Assembly: GCA_029782095.1 (NCBI GenBank)
Contig: JAKOVL010000112.1
Coordinates: 1 to 50,953 of the forward strand
Direction of reading: 5' to 3'
Origin: Bacillota bacterium
GTDB lineage: Bacteria > Bacillota > Dethiobacteria > DTU022
Length of the DNA stretch: 50,953 bases
Below are positions 33,180-41,660 of the stretch, one piece after another; the stretch's first letter is position 1; every line of letters starts with the position of its first letter. Made by a program: the position numbers and the translations under genes. Under the pieces are notes generated by a model. That model was given only the letters and a program-made list of their open reading frames with translations, was not told the origin of the DNA and did no database searches.

Positions 33180-33715
33180 AGCTGCAAGTGGCGGGGATTG
33201 TCCGGGAAAGTATTGTGGACGGGCCGGGGATCCGCCTGGCCTTGTATGTCCAGGGCTGCCCGCACCGCTGCCCCGGCTGCCACAACCCGCAGACCTGGGA
33301 TCCGGCGGGGGGGACGGCGATGGCGCTGTCCGATCTGCAAAAGCTGATCCTTGGCGCCAACGGCATTGATGGCGTTACCTTCAGCGGCGGCGAACCCTTT
33401 GCCCAGCCCGGGCCCCTGTTGTCCCTGGCCTTGACGGCCCGGTCGCGAGGCCTGAACGTGGTTCTCTACTCCGGCTACACTTTCGAGGAGCTCTGGGAAA
33501 AAAGCCGCTGCGACAGCGCTGTCCTCGGCCTGCTGCAGGCCGGCTGGCTGCTGGTGGACGGTCCCTACCTGCAGAGCCGGCGCAGCCTAAGCCTGCCCTT
33601 CCGCGGCTCTGCCAATCAGCGCCTGATCGACCTGGCCCCTTCGCTGCAAGCAGGCCGCGCGGTTTTATGGGAAAGTGATTTCCCTTCCAGGGATTGTTGG
33701 AGTAAAATAGAATAG
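33176..33715 (+). CDS. nrdG: Anaerobic ribonucleoside-triphosphate reductase activating protein
   Basis: Radical SAM enzyme that installs the glycyl radical on NrdD. The 179-residue protein has the [4Fe-4S] motif C-x3-C-x2-C in QGCPHRCPGCHNP and the AdoMet-binding FSGGEPF. The ATG overlaps the nrdD stop (ATGA), giving translational coupling. Confidence 0.96.
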   Translation: MKLQVAGIVRESIVDGPGIRLALYVQGCPHRCPGCHNPQTWDPAGGTAMALSDLQKLILGANGIDGVTFSGGEPFAQPGPLLSLALTARSRGLNVVLYSGYTFEELWEKSRCDSAVLGLLQAGWLLVDGPYLQSRRSLSLPFRGSANQRLIDLAPSLQAGRAVLWESDFPSRDCWSKIE

Positions 33716-33746
33716 ATAGGCAATTATTACGTCAGGGAGAATATGC

Positions 33747-34595
33747 ATGGCTGCGATGGATAAAGGATTCCGCCTGGTCCGGCGGGGCGAAGTGACGGTG
33801 CTGCAGTCGCCTCTGCTGGCGCAATACCGCGTCATTGACCACGCTTTCTCCACGCGTCTGGGCGGCTGCAGCAGCGGTGCCATGGCCGCTTTAAACACCG
33901 CCTTCCATACCGGCGATGACCGCCACCTGGTCATGGAGAACCGCCGCCGCCTGCTGCAGCCCTTTGGCTATGAACCTGATGCGGTAGTGGCAGGCATCCA
34001 GGTGCACGGCACCGGCGTGGCCAGGGTCACCGCGGCGGATCGCGGCCGGGGCGCCGCGCCCCGCAACTTTCTCGGTGAATATGACGCCCTGGCAACAACT
34101 GAGCCGGGCCTGGTTCTCACCGCCTATGCCGCTGACTGCCCGATTCTCTTTTTGATCGAGCCACAGCTGCCGCTGATCGCCCTGGCCCACGCGGGCTGGC
34201 GCGGCACCCTCGGCGGCATGGCCCACGTGGTAATCGACCGCCTGCGGAAAGATTACGGCGTGGCCCCGGCCCGCCTTGTAGCGGCAATCAGCCCCTGCAT
34301 CTGCCCCAGCTGCTACCAGGTGGGCGAAGATGTGGCCTCCCTCTTTCGCCGGGCCGGGTGGGGCGGGGCGCCGTATCTGGAGCCGGCCGGCAGCGGAAAA
34401 TTCCGCCTTGACCTGTCACGCATCAATGCCGCCCAGCTAAGGGAGGCGGGCATAAAAGAGAGCAACCTGGCGGAAAACAGCTGGTGCACCTCCTGCCGCC
34501 CGGACCTGTTCTATTCTTATCGCCGCGAAAAAGGTGTCACCGGGCGGATGATGGCCTTTTTAGCGATCAAGCCCGAAAGGAGCAGGTCCCAATGA
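33747..34595 (+). CDS. pgeF: Peptidoglycan editing factor PgeF / purine nucleoside phosphorylase (YfiH/YlmD family)
   Basis: DUF152 family (YfiH in E. coli, YlmD in Bacillus); members act on purine nucleosides and, in E. coli, help keep L-Ser out of peptidoglycan. The 282-residue protein has the metal-site motifs QVHGTGVARV, AYAADCPILFL and LAHAGWRGTLGG. AGGGAG is 8 bp before the ATG. The end overlaps the next gene (ATGA). Confidence 0.93.
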   Translation: MAAMDKGFRLVRRGEVTVLQSPLLAQYRVIDHAFSTRLGGCSSGAMAALNTAFHTGDDRHLVMENRRRLLQPFGYEPDAVVAGIQVHGTGVARVTAADRGRGAAPRNFLGEYDALATTEPGLVLTAYAADCPILFLIEPQLPLIALAHAGWRGTLGGMAHVVIDRLRKDYGVAPARLVAAISPCICPSCYQVGEDVASLFRRAGWGGAPYLEPAGSGKFRLDLSRINAAQLREAGIKESNLAENSWCTSCRPDLFYSYRREKGVTGRMMAFLAIKPERSRSQ

Positions 34596-35725
34596 GCAGG
34601 CGCCGCGCCACGGACAGAGAAAGGCAGTTCACGGTTATTCCGGGCGAAGGGAAACCGGAGCGCCGGGGGAAAGCCTTTGTTTTCTACTTAATCCTGGCCC
34701 TGGTGCTGGTTCTGGTACTGCAGACAGGCTACCACTGGGTTTCCGCCCAGGTGCTGGCGCAGCGCCTACAAGTTGTCGCTGCTGAACCGGGTTACATGGA
34801 TAGCTCCATCGAACTGGAAGGGTATATCGTCCGTGAAGAAAAGGTGGTCTACTCTCCCTGCTCCGGAGTGGTCCTGGAAATGCATCCCGACGGCGAGCGC
34901 GTCAGCAGCGGGACTCCCCTGGTCACATTGGCGGTGATGTCACCTGCCGAAATCGCTTCTCTCAGTGAAAGCGAAGCGGAACCGGAAGGCTGGTGGGATG
35001 AAGTAATAGGTTTCTTCCATCACTGGCTGGGCGGTGAAGCGGAAGAGGAGACAGAAGAAAGCCTGCCTCTGTTCAGCGGAGAAATTCCACCATGGCACAG
35101 CGAGCGGGAAGTTGTCCCTGCCCCGGAAGCGGGCCTGCTCTCGTACCATTTGGACGGATGGGAAAATTTAAACGGCGAGACCATGCTGGCCCTCGGGCGC
35201 AGCGAAGCCCTGCCCGAACCGTCCCGCCTGGTCAAAGGCGCCGTGGTCAAAGCGGGACAGCCCCTGTTTAAAATTGTGGATAACTGGCACTGGAACTATC
35301 ACGCAGTCCTGCCCCTGGACCCGGGCCGTACCGCCGCTGCCCAGGAAACGGTGCATATAACTTTCGATTTTGCCCCGGACAAGCCGGTGCGGGCGGAGCT
35401 GCAGGATGCGCAACTCGACGCTGCTGCAGGCGAAGTACGGTTACACTACCTGCTGGAGCACCAGCTGCCCGGCTTCGAAGCCGCGCGCCGCGCGCAGGCA
35501 GTGATCAGCTTTCAGCGCCAAAAGGGCCTGATCATCCCCGCTGCGGCTCTGCTAACGCAGGACGGCCAAGCCGGCGTTTACCTCAACAGCGGCGGCACCG
35601 TGATCTTTGCCCCGGTGACCGTATTGCGGCTTCAGGACGAAAAGGCCCTGGTGGAGGGTCTGGAACCGTATGCCATGGTGATCAGCGCCCCGGAGCTGGT
35701 GCGGGAAGGGCAGCGCCTGAATTGA
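34592..35725 (+). CDS. HlyD-like membrane-anchored protein of unknown role
   Basis: 377 residues: a basic cytoplasmic tail (SRRRATDRERQ...), one membrane helix at about 29-46 (FYLILALVLVLVLQTGYHW) and a large outside region with a biotinyl-lipoyl/HlyD-like barrel pattern (GYIVREEKVVYSPCSGVVLE...GTPLVTL; KAGQPLFKIVDN; LIIPAAALL). An acidic insert (EEETEES) lies around 150-165. No transporter partner is nearby. The ATG at 34592 with AAAGGAG and a 4-bp overlap with pgeF are preferred over an open frame from 34484. It sits inside the ylm block, where Bacillus has nothing similar. Confidence 0.82.
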   Translation: MSRRRATDRERQFTVIPGEGKPERRGKAFVFYLILALVLVLVLQTGYHWVSAQVLAQRLQVVAAEPGYMDSSIELEGYIVREEKVVYSPCSGVVLEMHPDGERVSSGTPLVTLAVMSPAEIASLSESEAEPEGWWDEVIGFFHHWLGGEAEEETEESLPLFSGEIPPWHSEREVVPAPEAGLLSYHLDGWENLNGETMLALGRSEALPEPSRLVKGAVVKAGQPLFKIVDNWHWNYHAVLPLDPGRTAAAQETVHITFDFAPDKPVRAELQDAQLDAAAGEVRLHYLLEHQLPGFEAARRAQAVISFQRQKGLIIPAAALLTQDGQAGVYLNSGGTVIFAPVTVLRLQDEKALVEGLEPYAMVISAPELVREGQRLN

Positions 35726-35761
35726 AAAGTATTTTTCAGGCAGAGGAAAGGATCAGTGAAT

Positions 35762-35794
35762 CTTTTCCCGGCCTTCCGCCTCCCCGCGGGAAAA
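35762..35794 (+). other. Hairpin between the HlyD-like gene and yggS
   Basis: CTTTTCCCG (35762-35770) pairs with CGGGAAAAG (35786-35794). No T-run follows, so it is more likely an mRNA processing or stability element than a terminator. Confidence 0.45.
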
Positions 35795-35840
35795 GGCCAG
35801 GGAGAGGGGGACCAACAAAAAGCTAGGGAGTGACGCCATC

Positions 35841-36515
35841 ATGCTCGAAGAAAACCTGCGGCAGGTTAAAAATAACATCCTGGCCGCCGCCCGCCGGGCC
35901 GGGCGTGACCCGGGGAAGATCAGGCTGGTGGCGGTGACAAAAACAGTAGGGGTGGAAACGGTCCGCCAGGCTGCTGCCCTGGGACTGGAGGATTTCGGGG
36001 AAAACAGGCTGCAGGAAGCGCGCGAAAAGGTACGCCTGCTGCCGCAGCTGCGCTGGCATTTCATTGGCCACCTGCAGACCAACAAGGTTAGAGATGTTTT
36101 GCGCAGCTTTAGCTTGATCCACTCCCTGGATCGCTATTCCCTGGCCGAAGCGCTGCAGCGCTGGGGAGAAAAACTCGACTGCCGCGCCCGGGTGCTGGTG
36201 CAGGTAAATATTTCGGGAGAGGAAAGCAAGCACGGCCTTGACCCGCAGGAGCTGCCCGATTTTCTCGAGGCGCTGCACGATTTGCCGCGGATTGTTGTGC
36301 TGGGCCTGATGACCATGGCCCCCTGGGTCGACAATCCGGAAGAGGTGCGGCCCGTGTTCCGGCGCCTCCGTGAACTGCAGCAGAAGCACCGCCGGCCGGA
36401 GATGACGCTGCCCGAACTTTCCATGGGCATGACTGCCGACTATACCGTAGCCGTAGAAGAAGGGGCAACCCTGGTTCGCGTCGGCACCGCCCTTTTCGGG
36501 CCCCGTACCGGCTAA
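35841..36515 (+). CDS. yggS: PLP homeostasis protein YggS/YlmE
   Basis: A 224-residue TIM-barrel pyridoxal-phosphate-binding protein of the alanine-racemase fold. The PLP lysine is in RLVAVTKTVGVE; FGENRLQEA, WHFIGHLQTNKV and ELSMGMTADYTVAVEEGATLVRVGT-type segments identify the family. It controls vitamin B6 pools. AGGGAGTGA precedes the ATG. In Bacillus ylmE is followed by ylmF (sepF); here ylmG comes next after 16 bp. Confidence 0.95.
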   Translation: MLEENLRQVKNNILAAARRAGRDPGKIRLVAVTKTVGVETVRQAAALGLEDFGENRLQEAREKVRLLPQLRWHFIGHLQTNKVRDVLRSFSLIHSLDRYSLAEALQRWGEKLDCRARVLVQVNISGEESKHGLDPQELPDFLEALHDLPRIVVLGLMTMAPWVDNPEEVRPVFRRLRELQQKHRRPEMTLPELSMGMTADYTVAVEEGATLVRVGTALFGPRTG

Positions 36516-36531
36516 TGATAACTGTGGGCAG

Positions 36532-36819
36532 GTGATTAAAATTAACATTATTAAGAGCGGCTTGCTTTATTTTCTCCAGATTTACTATTTTATTCTCTTT
36601 GCGCGGATTATCCTTTCCTGGTTCCAGGCCTCCTTTTACCGCAATCCAACCATGTCCGGGATTTACCGCATCCTTTATGGCCTCACTGAGCCGTTGCTTG
36701 CGCCGTTGCGCCGTGTGCTCCCGGCGGTTCGGATGGGCATGGGCTACCTGGATCTTTCACCCCTGGTGCTGCTGCTTGTGTTAATTATATTGCGGGGGCT
36801 GATTATCCAATACTTCTAG
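36532..36819 (+). CDS. ylmG: YggT/YlmG family membrane protein
   Basis: 95 residues with two hydrophobic stretches (about 8-28 and 70-92) and the YggT signature FARIILSWF followed by RILYGLTEPLLAPLRRVLP. The family is linked to membrane organisation and division in bacteria and plastids. The start is GTG at 36532. It occupies the usual slot before ylmH. Confidence 0.92.
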   Translation: MIKINIIKSGLLYFLQIYYFILFARIILSWFQASFYRNPTMSGIYRILYGLTEPLLAPLRRVLPAVRMGMGYLDLSPLVLLLVLIILRGLIIQYF

Positions 36820-36835
36820 CATTGGGGGTGGTCAA

Positions 36836-37618
36836 ATGACGGAGAAACGAACCCGCCTGCGCGGGCCGCTCACCGAAGCGGAAAAGAAATGGCAAAGCGA
36901 ATTTGCCCGCAAGGTAGAGTCGCTGAAAGGGCGCGCCGGTATGCAGACCTCCTTTCTCGACCCGCTGCAGCTGGAACTGGCCCGGGCGGTGCTGCAGGAG
37001 CAGTCCCATCTCGCTTACACCGTATTCGGGGGCTTCCCGGCCGCAGAGCGAACCTGCCTGCGCGTTTTCCCGGCCGAACAGCACAGCATTTTGCCTGAAG
37101 TGGCCGCCCTACTGGTAACCTGGCCCGACAGCGGCGAAAAGCTCGGCCACCGCGACTTCCTGGGGGCGGTGCTCAGCCTGGGCCTGCGCCGCGACCAGGT
37201 GGGAGACATCCTGCTGCTGCCGGAAAACCGGGCCGTGATTTTTATCGTCCCGGCGCAGGCTGACTATATTTGCGGCAACCTGACCCGGGTTAAGGGCACC
37301 GCCGTAGAATGCAGCGTGGTCGATCCGGAGCGGCTGCCGCTGCCGGTGGAAAGCGGCAAAGAGATCAGCGGTACCGTGGCCAGCGTGCGCCTCGACGCGG
37401 TCATCTCTCTCGGTTTTGGCATCTCCCGCTCCCGGGCGGCTGTCCTGATCAAGGGCGAGCTGGCTAAAGTGAACTGGAGGCCGGTGAATTCCCCCGCCTT
37501 GCAGCTTAAAGAAGGTGATCTGGTTTCGCTGCAGGGGCGGGGACGGCTGGAAATTGTAGCCCTGGAAGGAGAGACAAGAAAGGGCAGAAGGCGTATCAGG
37601 CTTAAAAAGATTGGCTAA
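36836..37618 (+). CDS. ylmH: S4-domain RNA-binding protein YlmH
   Basis: 260 residues with a C-terminal S4 domain (GFGISRSRAAVLIKGELAKVNW and ELKEGDLVS-type turn). The family (RqcP in Bacillus) helps translocate tails during rescue of stalled 50S subunits. GGGGGTGG precedes the ATG. It lies between ylmG and divIVA as in Bacillus. Confidence 0.93.
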   Translation: MTEKRTRLRGPLTEAEKKWQSEFARKVESLKGRAGMQTSFLDPLQLELARAVLQEQSHLAYTVFGGFPAAERTCLRVFPAEQHSILPEVAALLVTWPDSGEKLGHRDFLGAVLSLGLRRDQVGDILLLPENRAVIFIVPAQADYICGNLTRVKGTAVECSVVDPERLPLPVESGKEISGTVASVRLDAVISLGFGISRSRAAVLIKGELAKVNWRPVNSPALQLKEGDLVSLQGRGRLEIVALEGETRKGRRRIRLKKIG

Positions 37619-37635
37619 AGCTGCAGGAAAAACCT

Positions 37636-37663
37636 TTGTATTAGCGAAAAAGATATTGATAAT
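37636..37663 (+). promoter_or_regulatory. Possible divIVA promoter
   Basis: TTGTAT (37636-37641), 16 bp, GATAAT (37658-37663), followed after about 12 bp by the GGGGAGG site of divIVA. Confidence 0.4.
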
Positions 37664-37684
37664 GACTAGAGGGGAGGAAAGGGC

Positions 37685-38155
37685 ATGGCTTTAACGCCGA
37701 TGGAGATTCAAAACAAGGAATTTGAACGTACTTTCCGGGGTTACGCCGTCGAAGATGTCCATGAATTCTTAGAGCAAGTGGCTCAAGAATATGAGCAGCT
37801 GCTCCGGGAGAATACCGAGCTTAAAGAGCAATTAAACCAGTTCACGGAGAAGCTAAAAAGTTACCAAAAGTTGGAAGAAACCATGCACAACGCCATCATC
37901 GTGGCCCAGGAAACGGCTGAAGACGTTAAACAGAACGCCATGCGCGAGGCGGAGCTGGTGCGCCGCGAAGCGGAGCGCGAAGCCCAGCGCATCATTGAAG
38001 AAGCCCGCTACCGCTCCAGCAAGGTTTTGGCTGAGCATGAAGAGCTTTACAAGCAGGCCCAGGTGTTTAAAATGCGTTTCCGCTCCTTTATTGAAGCGCA
38101 GCTTTCCGCCCTGGAGATGGAAGACTGGATGGAGCCCCAGGGCAGCAACCAGTAG
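37685..38155 (+). CDS. divIVA: DivIVA-family cell pole/septum protein
   Basis: A 156-residue coiled-coil protein that senses curved membrane and organises division and chromosome anchoring. The N-terminal membrane-binding domain begins MALTPMEIQNKEFERTFRGY with the conserved YAVEDVHEFLEQV; residues 30-150 are a long coiled coil. GGGGAGG lies 7 bp before the ATG. It is the last gene before the ileS T-box. Confidence 0.95.
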   Translation: MALTPMEIQNKEFERTFRGYAVEDVHEFLEQVAQEYEQLLRENTELKEQLNQFTEKLKSYQKLEETMHNAIIVAQETAEDVKQNAMREAELVRREAEREAQRIIEEARYRSSKVLAEHEELYKQAQVFKMRFRSFIEAQLSALEMEDWMEPQGSNQ

Positions 38156-38171
38156 CGTCTGCGTTTAATTG

Positions 38172-38200
38172 TTGCCCGATCGGGATATAATGGGTATAAT
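38172..38200 (+). promoter_or_regulatory. ileS promoter
   Basis: TTGCCC (38172-38177), 17 bp, TATAAT (38195-38200), starting the T-box leader about 370 bp before ileS. Confidence 0.75.
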
Positions 38201-38206
38201 GATCTA

Positions 38207-38467
38207 TATTTCCGGCAATGAACGGGCCAGTAAGCGGTGATTGCCTGTTTTAGCAGAGAGCCGGGGGAAGGTGAAAGCCCGGTAAAGCAGCCCCGCCGAA
38301 GATCTCCCGGGAGCTCCTGTGCCAAACCGGCTTGAAAGCCGGGAGTAGACACAGGCGGCGCCTCCGTTAACGGCTTTTAAAGAGGCCTGCCCCTTCCTTA
38401 GGGGCTGGTTAAAAGGGTGGTACCGCGGGAGCAATCTCGTCCCTGTCAGGGAGGAGATTTTTTTATA
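38207..38467 (+). promoter_or_regulatory. T-box riboswitch (isoleucine) with terminator
   Basis: The T-box sequence AAAAGGGTGGTACCGCGG (38411-38428) is intact; its UGGU is complementary to the ACCA end of tRNA-Ile. Stem I includes AGCAGAGAGC and GGTGAAAGCC, and the specifier is probably ATC (38302-38304) in GAAGATCTCCC, an isoleucine codon. The terminator AATCTC..TCCCTG / CAGGGAGGAGATT with T7 lies at 38441-38465. Uncharged tRNA-Ile would favour antitermination and ileS expression. Confidence 0.92.
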
Positions 38468-38577
38468 CCTTGCTTAGGCCTGTCCCCTTGGCAGTGGAGC
38501 CAATAGCGGGGATTATGAAGCAGCAGTTGGCAGCCGGTTTAGATGCCAGACAACCGAAGATAGTAGGGGGAATGATT

Positions 38578-41328
38578 ATGGATTATCGCCAAACACTAAA
38601 TTTGCCGCAGACAGATTTTCCCATGCGGGCGCAGCTGCCGCAGCGGGAGCCGGAGATGCTTGAATACTGGGAAAAGATCGACCTGTACAACCTGGTTAAC
38701 CGCCATCGCCAGGGTGCGCCCCTGTTTATTCTGCACGACGGGCCGCCGTATGCCAACGGCAGCATCCACATGGGTACAGCCTTAAACAAAGTCCTTAAAG
38801 ATATTATTGTAAAATATAAAACCATGCGCGGCTTTTTGAGCCCGTACGTGCCCGGCTGGGACACCCACGGCCTGCCAATTGAGCACCAGATCATCAAGAC
38901 GAAAAAAATCAACCGCCGTGAAATCTCCGCCATTGAATTTCGGCGCATGTGCCGCGAATATGCCCTCCATTTCGTGGACGTGCAGCGCGAACAGTTCAAG
39001 CGGCTGGGCGTGCGCGGCGACTGGAAAAATCCTTACCTGACCCTGGCGCCGCAATTCGAAGCGCGCCAGATTGAAGTGTTCGGAACCATGGCTGCGCGGG
39101 GCTTTATCTATAAGGGGCTGCGGCCGGTCTACTGGTGCCCCCGCTGTGAGACAGCCCTGGCCGAGGCGGAGATCGAGTACGGAGATCATCTTTCCGATTC
39201 CATCTATGTCAAGTTTCCGGTCACCGCGGATAAAGGCTTACTGGGCGATACCCAAAATACCTATTGCCTCATCTGGACCACTACCGCCTGGACCATCCCG
39301 GCCAACGTGGCCATCTGCCTCCACCCCGACTTTGAATATGTCCTGGTAGATGCGGGAGAAGAACGCTACCTTCTCGCCGAGGGCTTGAGGGAGGCGGTGG
39401 CCGGTGAAATTGGCGCAGAGCCCTGGCCCGTCCTGAAGCGCTTTAAAGGCCGCGAACTGGAAGGGATTGTATGCCACCACCCCCTCTTTGAGCGGGACTC
39501 CCTCTTAATTTTAGGCGATCACGTCACCCTGGAGCAGGGGACAGGCTGCGTGCACACCGCCCCGGGCCACGGGCATGAAGACTTTGCCGTGGGCCGGGCC
39601 TACGACCTGCCGGTGATCTCTCCCCTGGACAACTCCGGCGTCTTCACCGAGGAAGCGGGCCCCTTTGCCGGGCTGCATTACAGTAAAGGCAACGGTGCTG
39701 TCATCGAAGCCCTGGAAAAAGCGGGGGCCCTTTTAAAGAAAGATACCATAGAACACCAGTACCCCCATTGCTGGCGCTGCAAGGATCCGGTCCTTTTCCG
39801 GGCCACGGAGCAGTGGTTCGCTTCGGTGGACGGCTTCCGCCAAGAGGCCCTCGACGCCATCCGCAGCGTGAAGTGGACTCCCCCGTGGGGAGAAGAGCGC
39901 ATCCACAACATGGTTGCCGAGAGGCAGGACTGGTGCATCTCGCGCCAGCGCGTCTGGGGCGTGCCCATCCCCATCTTTTACTGCAACGATTGCCAAAAAG
40001 CCGTGATCAGTGAAGAGACCATCGCGGCGGTGCGCGACCTTTTTGCCCGCGAAGGCTCCGACGGCTGGTTTGTCCACGAAGCCCGCGATATTTTGCCGCC
40101 CGGCTTTACCTGTCCCGACTGCGGCGGCAGCGAATTCAGCAAGGAAACTGACATCATGGATGTCTGGTTCGATTCCGGGTCCAGCCATGTGGCGGTCCTG
40201 GAAACCAGGCCGGAGCTGCGCTGGCCGGCGGACCTTTACCTGGAGGGCAGCGACCAGTACCGCGGCTGGTTCCACTCCTCGCTGCTCACCTCGGTGGCCA
40301 CGCGAGGCAAGCCCCCTTACCGCGGCGTGCTCAGCCACGGCTGGGTGGTGGACGGGGAAGGGCGCAAGATGTCCAAGTCCCTGGGCAATGTCATCGCTCC
40401 GGAAGAGATTATCAACCAGTACGGCGCCGATATACTGCGCCTGTGGGTATCCTCGGCCGATTTTACCAGCGATATCCACCTGTCGCCCGATATTTTGAAG
40501 CAGCTTTCCGAGGTTTACCGCAAGATCCGCAACACCTGCCGCTTTCTCCTGGGCAACTGCTTCGATTTTGATCCGCAGAAGCACAAAGTGCCTTACGATT
40601 CCCTGGAAGAGCTGGATCGCTGGGCTCTCCACCGCCTTGGCACCTTAGTGCAGCGGGTGACCCGCGCTTACGAGGCCTATGAATATCACACGGTCTTCCA
40701 TGCCCTGCACAATTTCTGCGTGGTTGACATGAGCAGCTTTTATCTCGATATCTTGAAAGATACACTGTACTGCGAGAAGGCGGACAGCCCCGCGCGCCGT
40801 TCAGCCCAGACGGTGATGGCGCAGGTGCTGGAAACCCTGACCCTGCTGATGGCGCCCATTCTGACTTTCACCGCAGAGGAGCTGTGGCAGGCCCTGCCCG
40901 GCGAGCGGCCGCTCACCGTGCAGATGTGCGACTGGCCGGAGTCTGACTCCCGCTGGATCGATGCGGAGCTGGACTGCCGCTGGGAGATGCTGCTGAAGGT
41001 GCGTGCCGAGGTTTCCCGCGCCCTGGAGCAGGCCCGCAAAGCCAAGGTCATCGGCGGAAGCCTCGAGGCCGCCGTGAGCCTCTGGGCCGGCGACGCCCTC
41101 TATCCCCTGCTGGAGCAGTACCGCGGCTTCCTGGACAAACTTTTCATTGTTTCACAGGCGGAGCTGCACCGGGGCACCGCAGAGGTTCCGGCAGGCGCCG
41201 TCCAGGGGGAGGATCTCGACCTGGCTGTCCTGGTAAGCAGGGCTGCCGGGCACAAGTGCCCGCGCTGCTGGATTTATACAGATAGCGATGGGGAGCTTTG
41301 TTCCCGCTGCACCGCCGTCATAAGCTAG
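38578..41328 (+). CDS. ileS: Isoleucine-tRNA ligase
   Basis: Class I synthetase with editing domain, 916 residues. The HIGH motif is in PYANGSIHMGTALNK, the KMSKS motif in GRKMSKSLGN. The CP1 editing region contains TTTAWTIPANVAI and GTGCVHTAPGHG. The C-terminal zinc site is CPRCW...CSRC. The ATG at 38578 has GTAGGGGG 7 bp before it; in-frame TTG and ATG codons from 38470 lie upstream but the conserved DYRQTLNLPQTDFPM N-terminus begins here. Expression is under a T-box. Confidence 0.97.
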   Translation: MDYRQTLNLPQTDFPMRAQLPQREPEMLEYWEKIDLYNLVNRHRQGAPLFILHDGPPYANGSIHMGTALNKVLKDIIVKYKTMRGFLSPYVPGWDTHGLPIEHQIIKTKKINRREISAIEFRRMCREYALHFVDVQREQFKRLGVRGDWKNPYLTLAPQFEARQIEVFGTMAARGFIYKGLRPVYWCPRCETALAEAEIEYGDHLSDSIYVKFPVTADKGLLGDTQNTYCLIWTTTAWTIPANVAICLHPDFEYVLVDAGEERYLLAEGLREAVAGEIGAEPWPVLKRFKGRELEGIVCHHPLFERDSLLILGDHVTLEQGTGCVHTAPGHGHEDFAVGRAYDLPVISPLDNSGVFTEEAGPFAGLHYSKGNGAVIEALEKAGALLKKDTIEHQYPHCWRCKDPVLFRATEQWFASVDGFRQEALDAIRSVKWTPPWGEERIHNMVAERQDWCISRQRVWGVPIPIFYCNDCQKAVISEETIAAVRDLFAREGSDGWFVHEARDILPPGFTCPDCGGSEFSKETDIMDVWFDSGSSHVAVLETRPELRWPADLYLEGSDQYRGWFHSSLLTSVATRGKPPYRGVLSHGWVVDGEGRKMSKSLGNVIAPEEIINQYGADILRLWVSSADFTSDIHLSPDILKQLSEVYRKIRNTCRFLLGNCFDFDPQKHKVPYDSLEELDRWALHRLGTLVQRVTRAYEAYEYHTVFHALHNFCVVDMSSFYLDILKDTLYCEKADSPARRSAQTVMAQVLETLTLLMAPILTFTAEELWQALPGERPLTVQMCDWPESDSRWIDAELDCRWEMLLKVRAEVSRALEQARKAKVIGGSLEAAVSLWAGDALYPLLEQYRGFLDKLFIVSQAELHRGTAEVPAGAVQGEDLDLAVLVSRAAGHKCPRCWIYTDSDGELCSRCTAVIS

Positions 41329-41392
41329 TGCTGTCTTTTTAATCCTCCCCGTCCTCTTTAGGAGAGGGCGGAACAGGTGAAGGGAAACCAGT

Positions 41393-41422
41393 AGGGGCTG
41401 TTCCAAAAGGGCAGCCCCTTTT
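41393..41422 (+). terminator. Terminator of ileS
   Basis: AGGGGCTG (41393-41400) pairs with CAGCCCCT (41412-41419), with further CC/GG pairing around an AAAA loop, followed by TTTG. Its stem resembles the amidase terminator at 5515-5547. Confidence 0.8.
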
Positions 41423-41535
41423 GTGCGGCCCCTGTTTTACAGATTCATTGCGGCTGCGGAGTTCCCTCTCTCCTGGTGGGTTGATCCTGGCACACACTTG
41501 ACCCCGGGATAGAGAAAAAAAAGAATGATCACGCG

Positions 41536-41570
41536 CTGAAAATCCCCCTTTTCTAAAGGGGGATTTTCAG
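41536..41570. repeat. Perfect 16-bp inverted repeat
   Basis: CTGAAAATCCCCCTTT (41536-41551), three-base loop TCT, and AAAGGGGGATTTTCAG (41555-41570). TATTTGTT follows. It could be a second, bidirectional terminator or a mobile palindrome. It has no neighbouring gene of its own. Confidence 0.7.
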
Positions 41571-41660
41571 TATTTGTTAAAATACGATGTATATTATAGC
41601 TGCCAACCCTGGGTGTACTGATTAAATCCCCCCTGACCCTCCCCCACGAGGGGGGAGGGG

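Noticed and set aside
39733-40632. 299-codon minus-strand frame opposite ileS
   Set aside because: Shadow of the ileS catalytic domain with no own signals.
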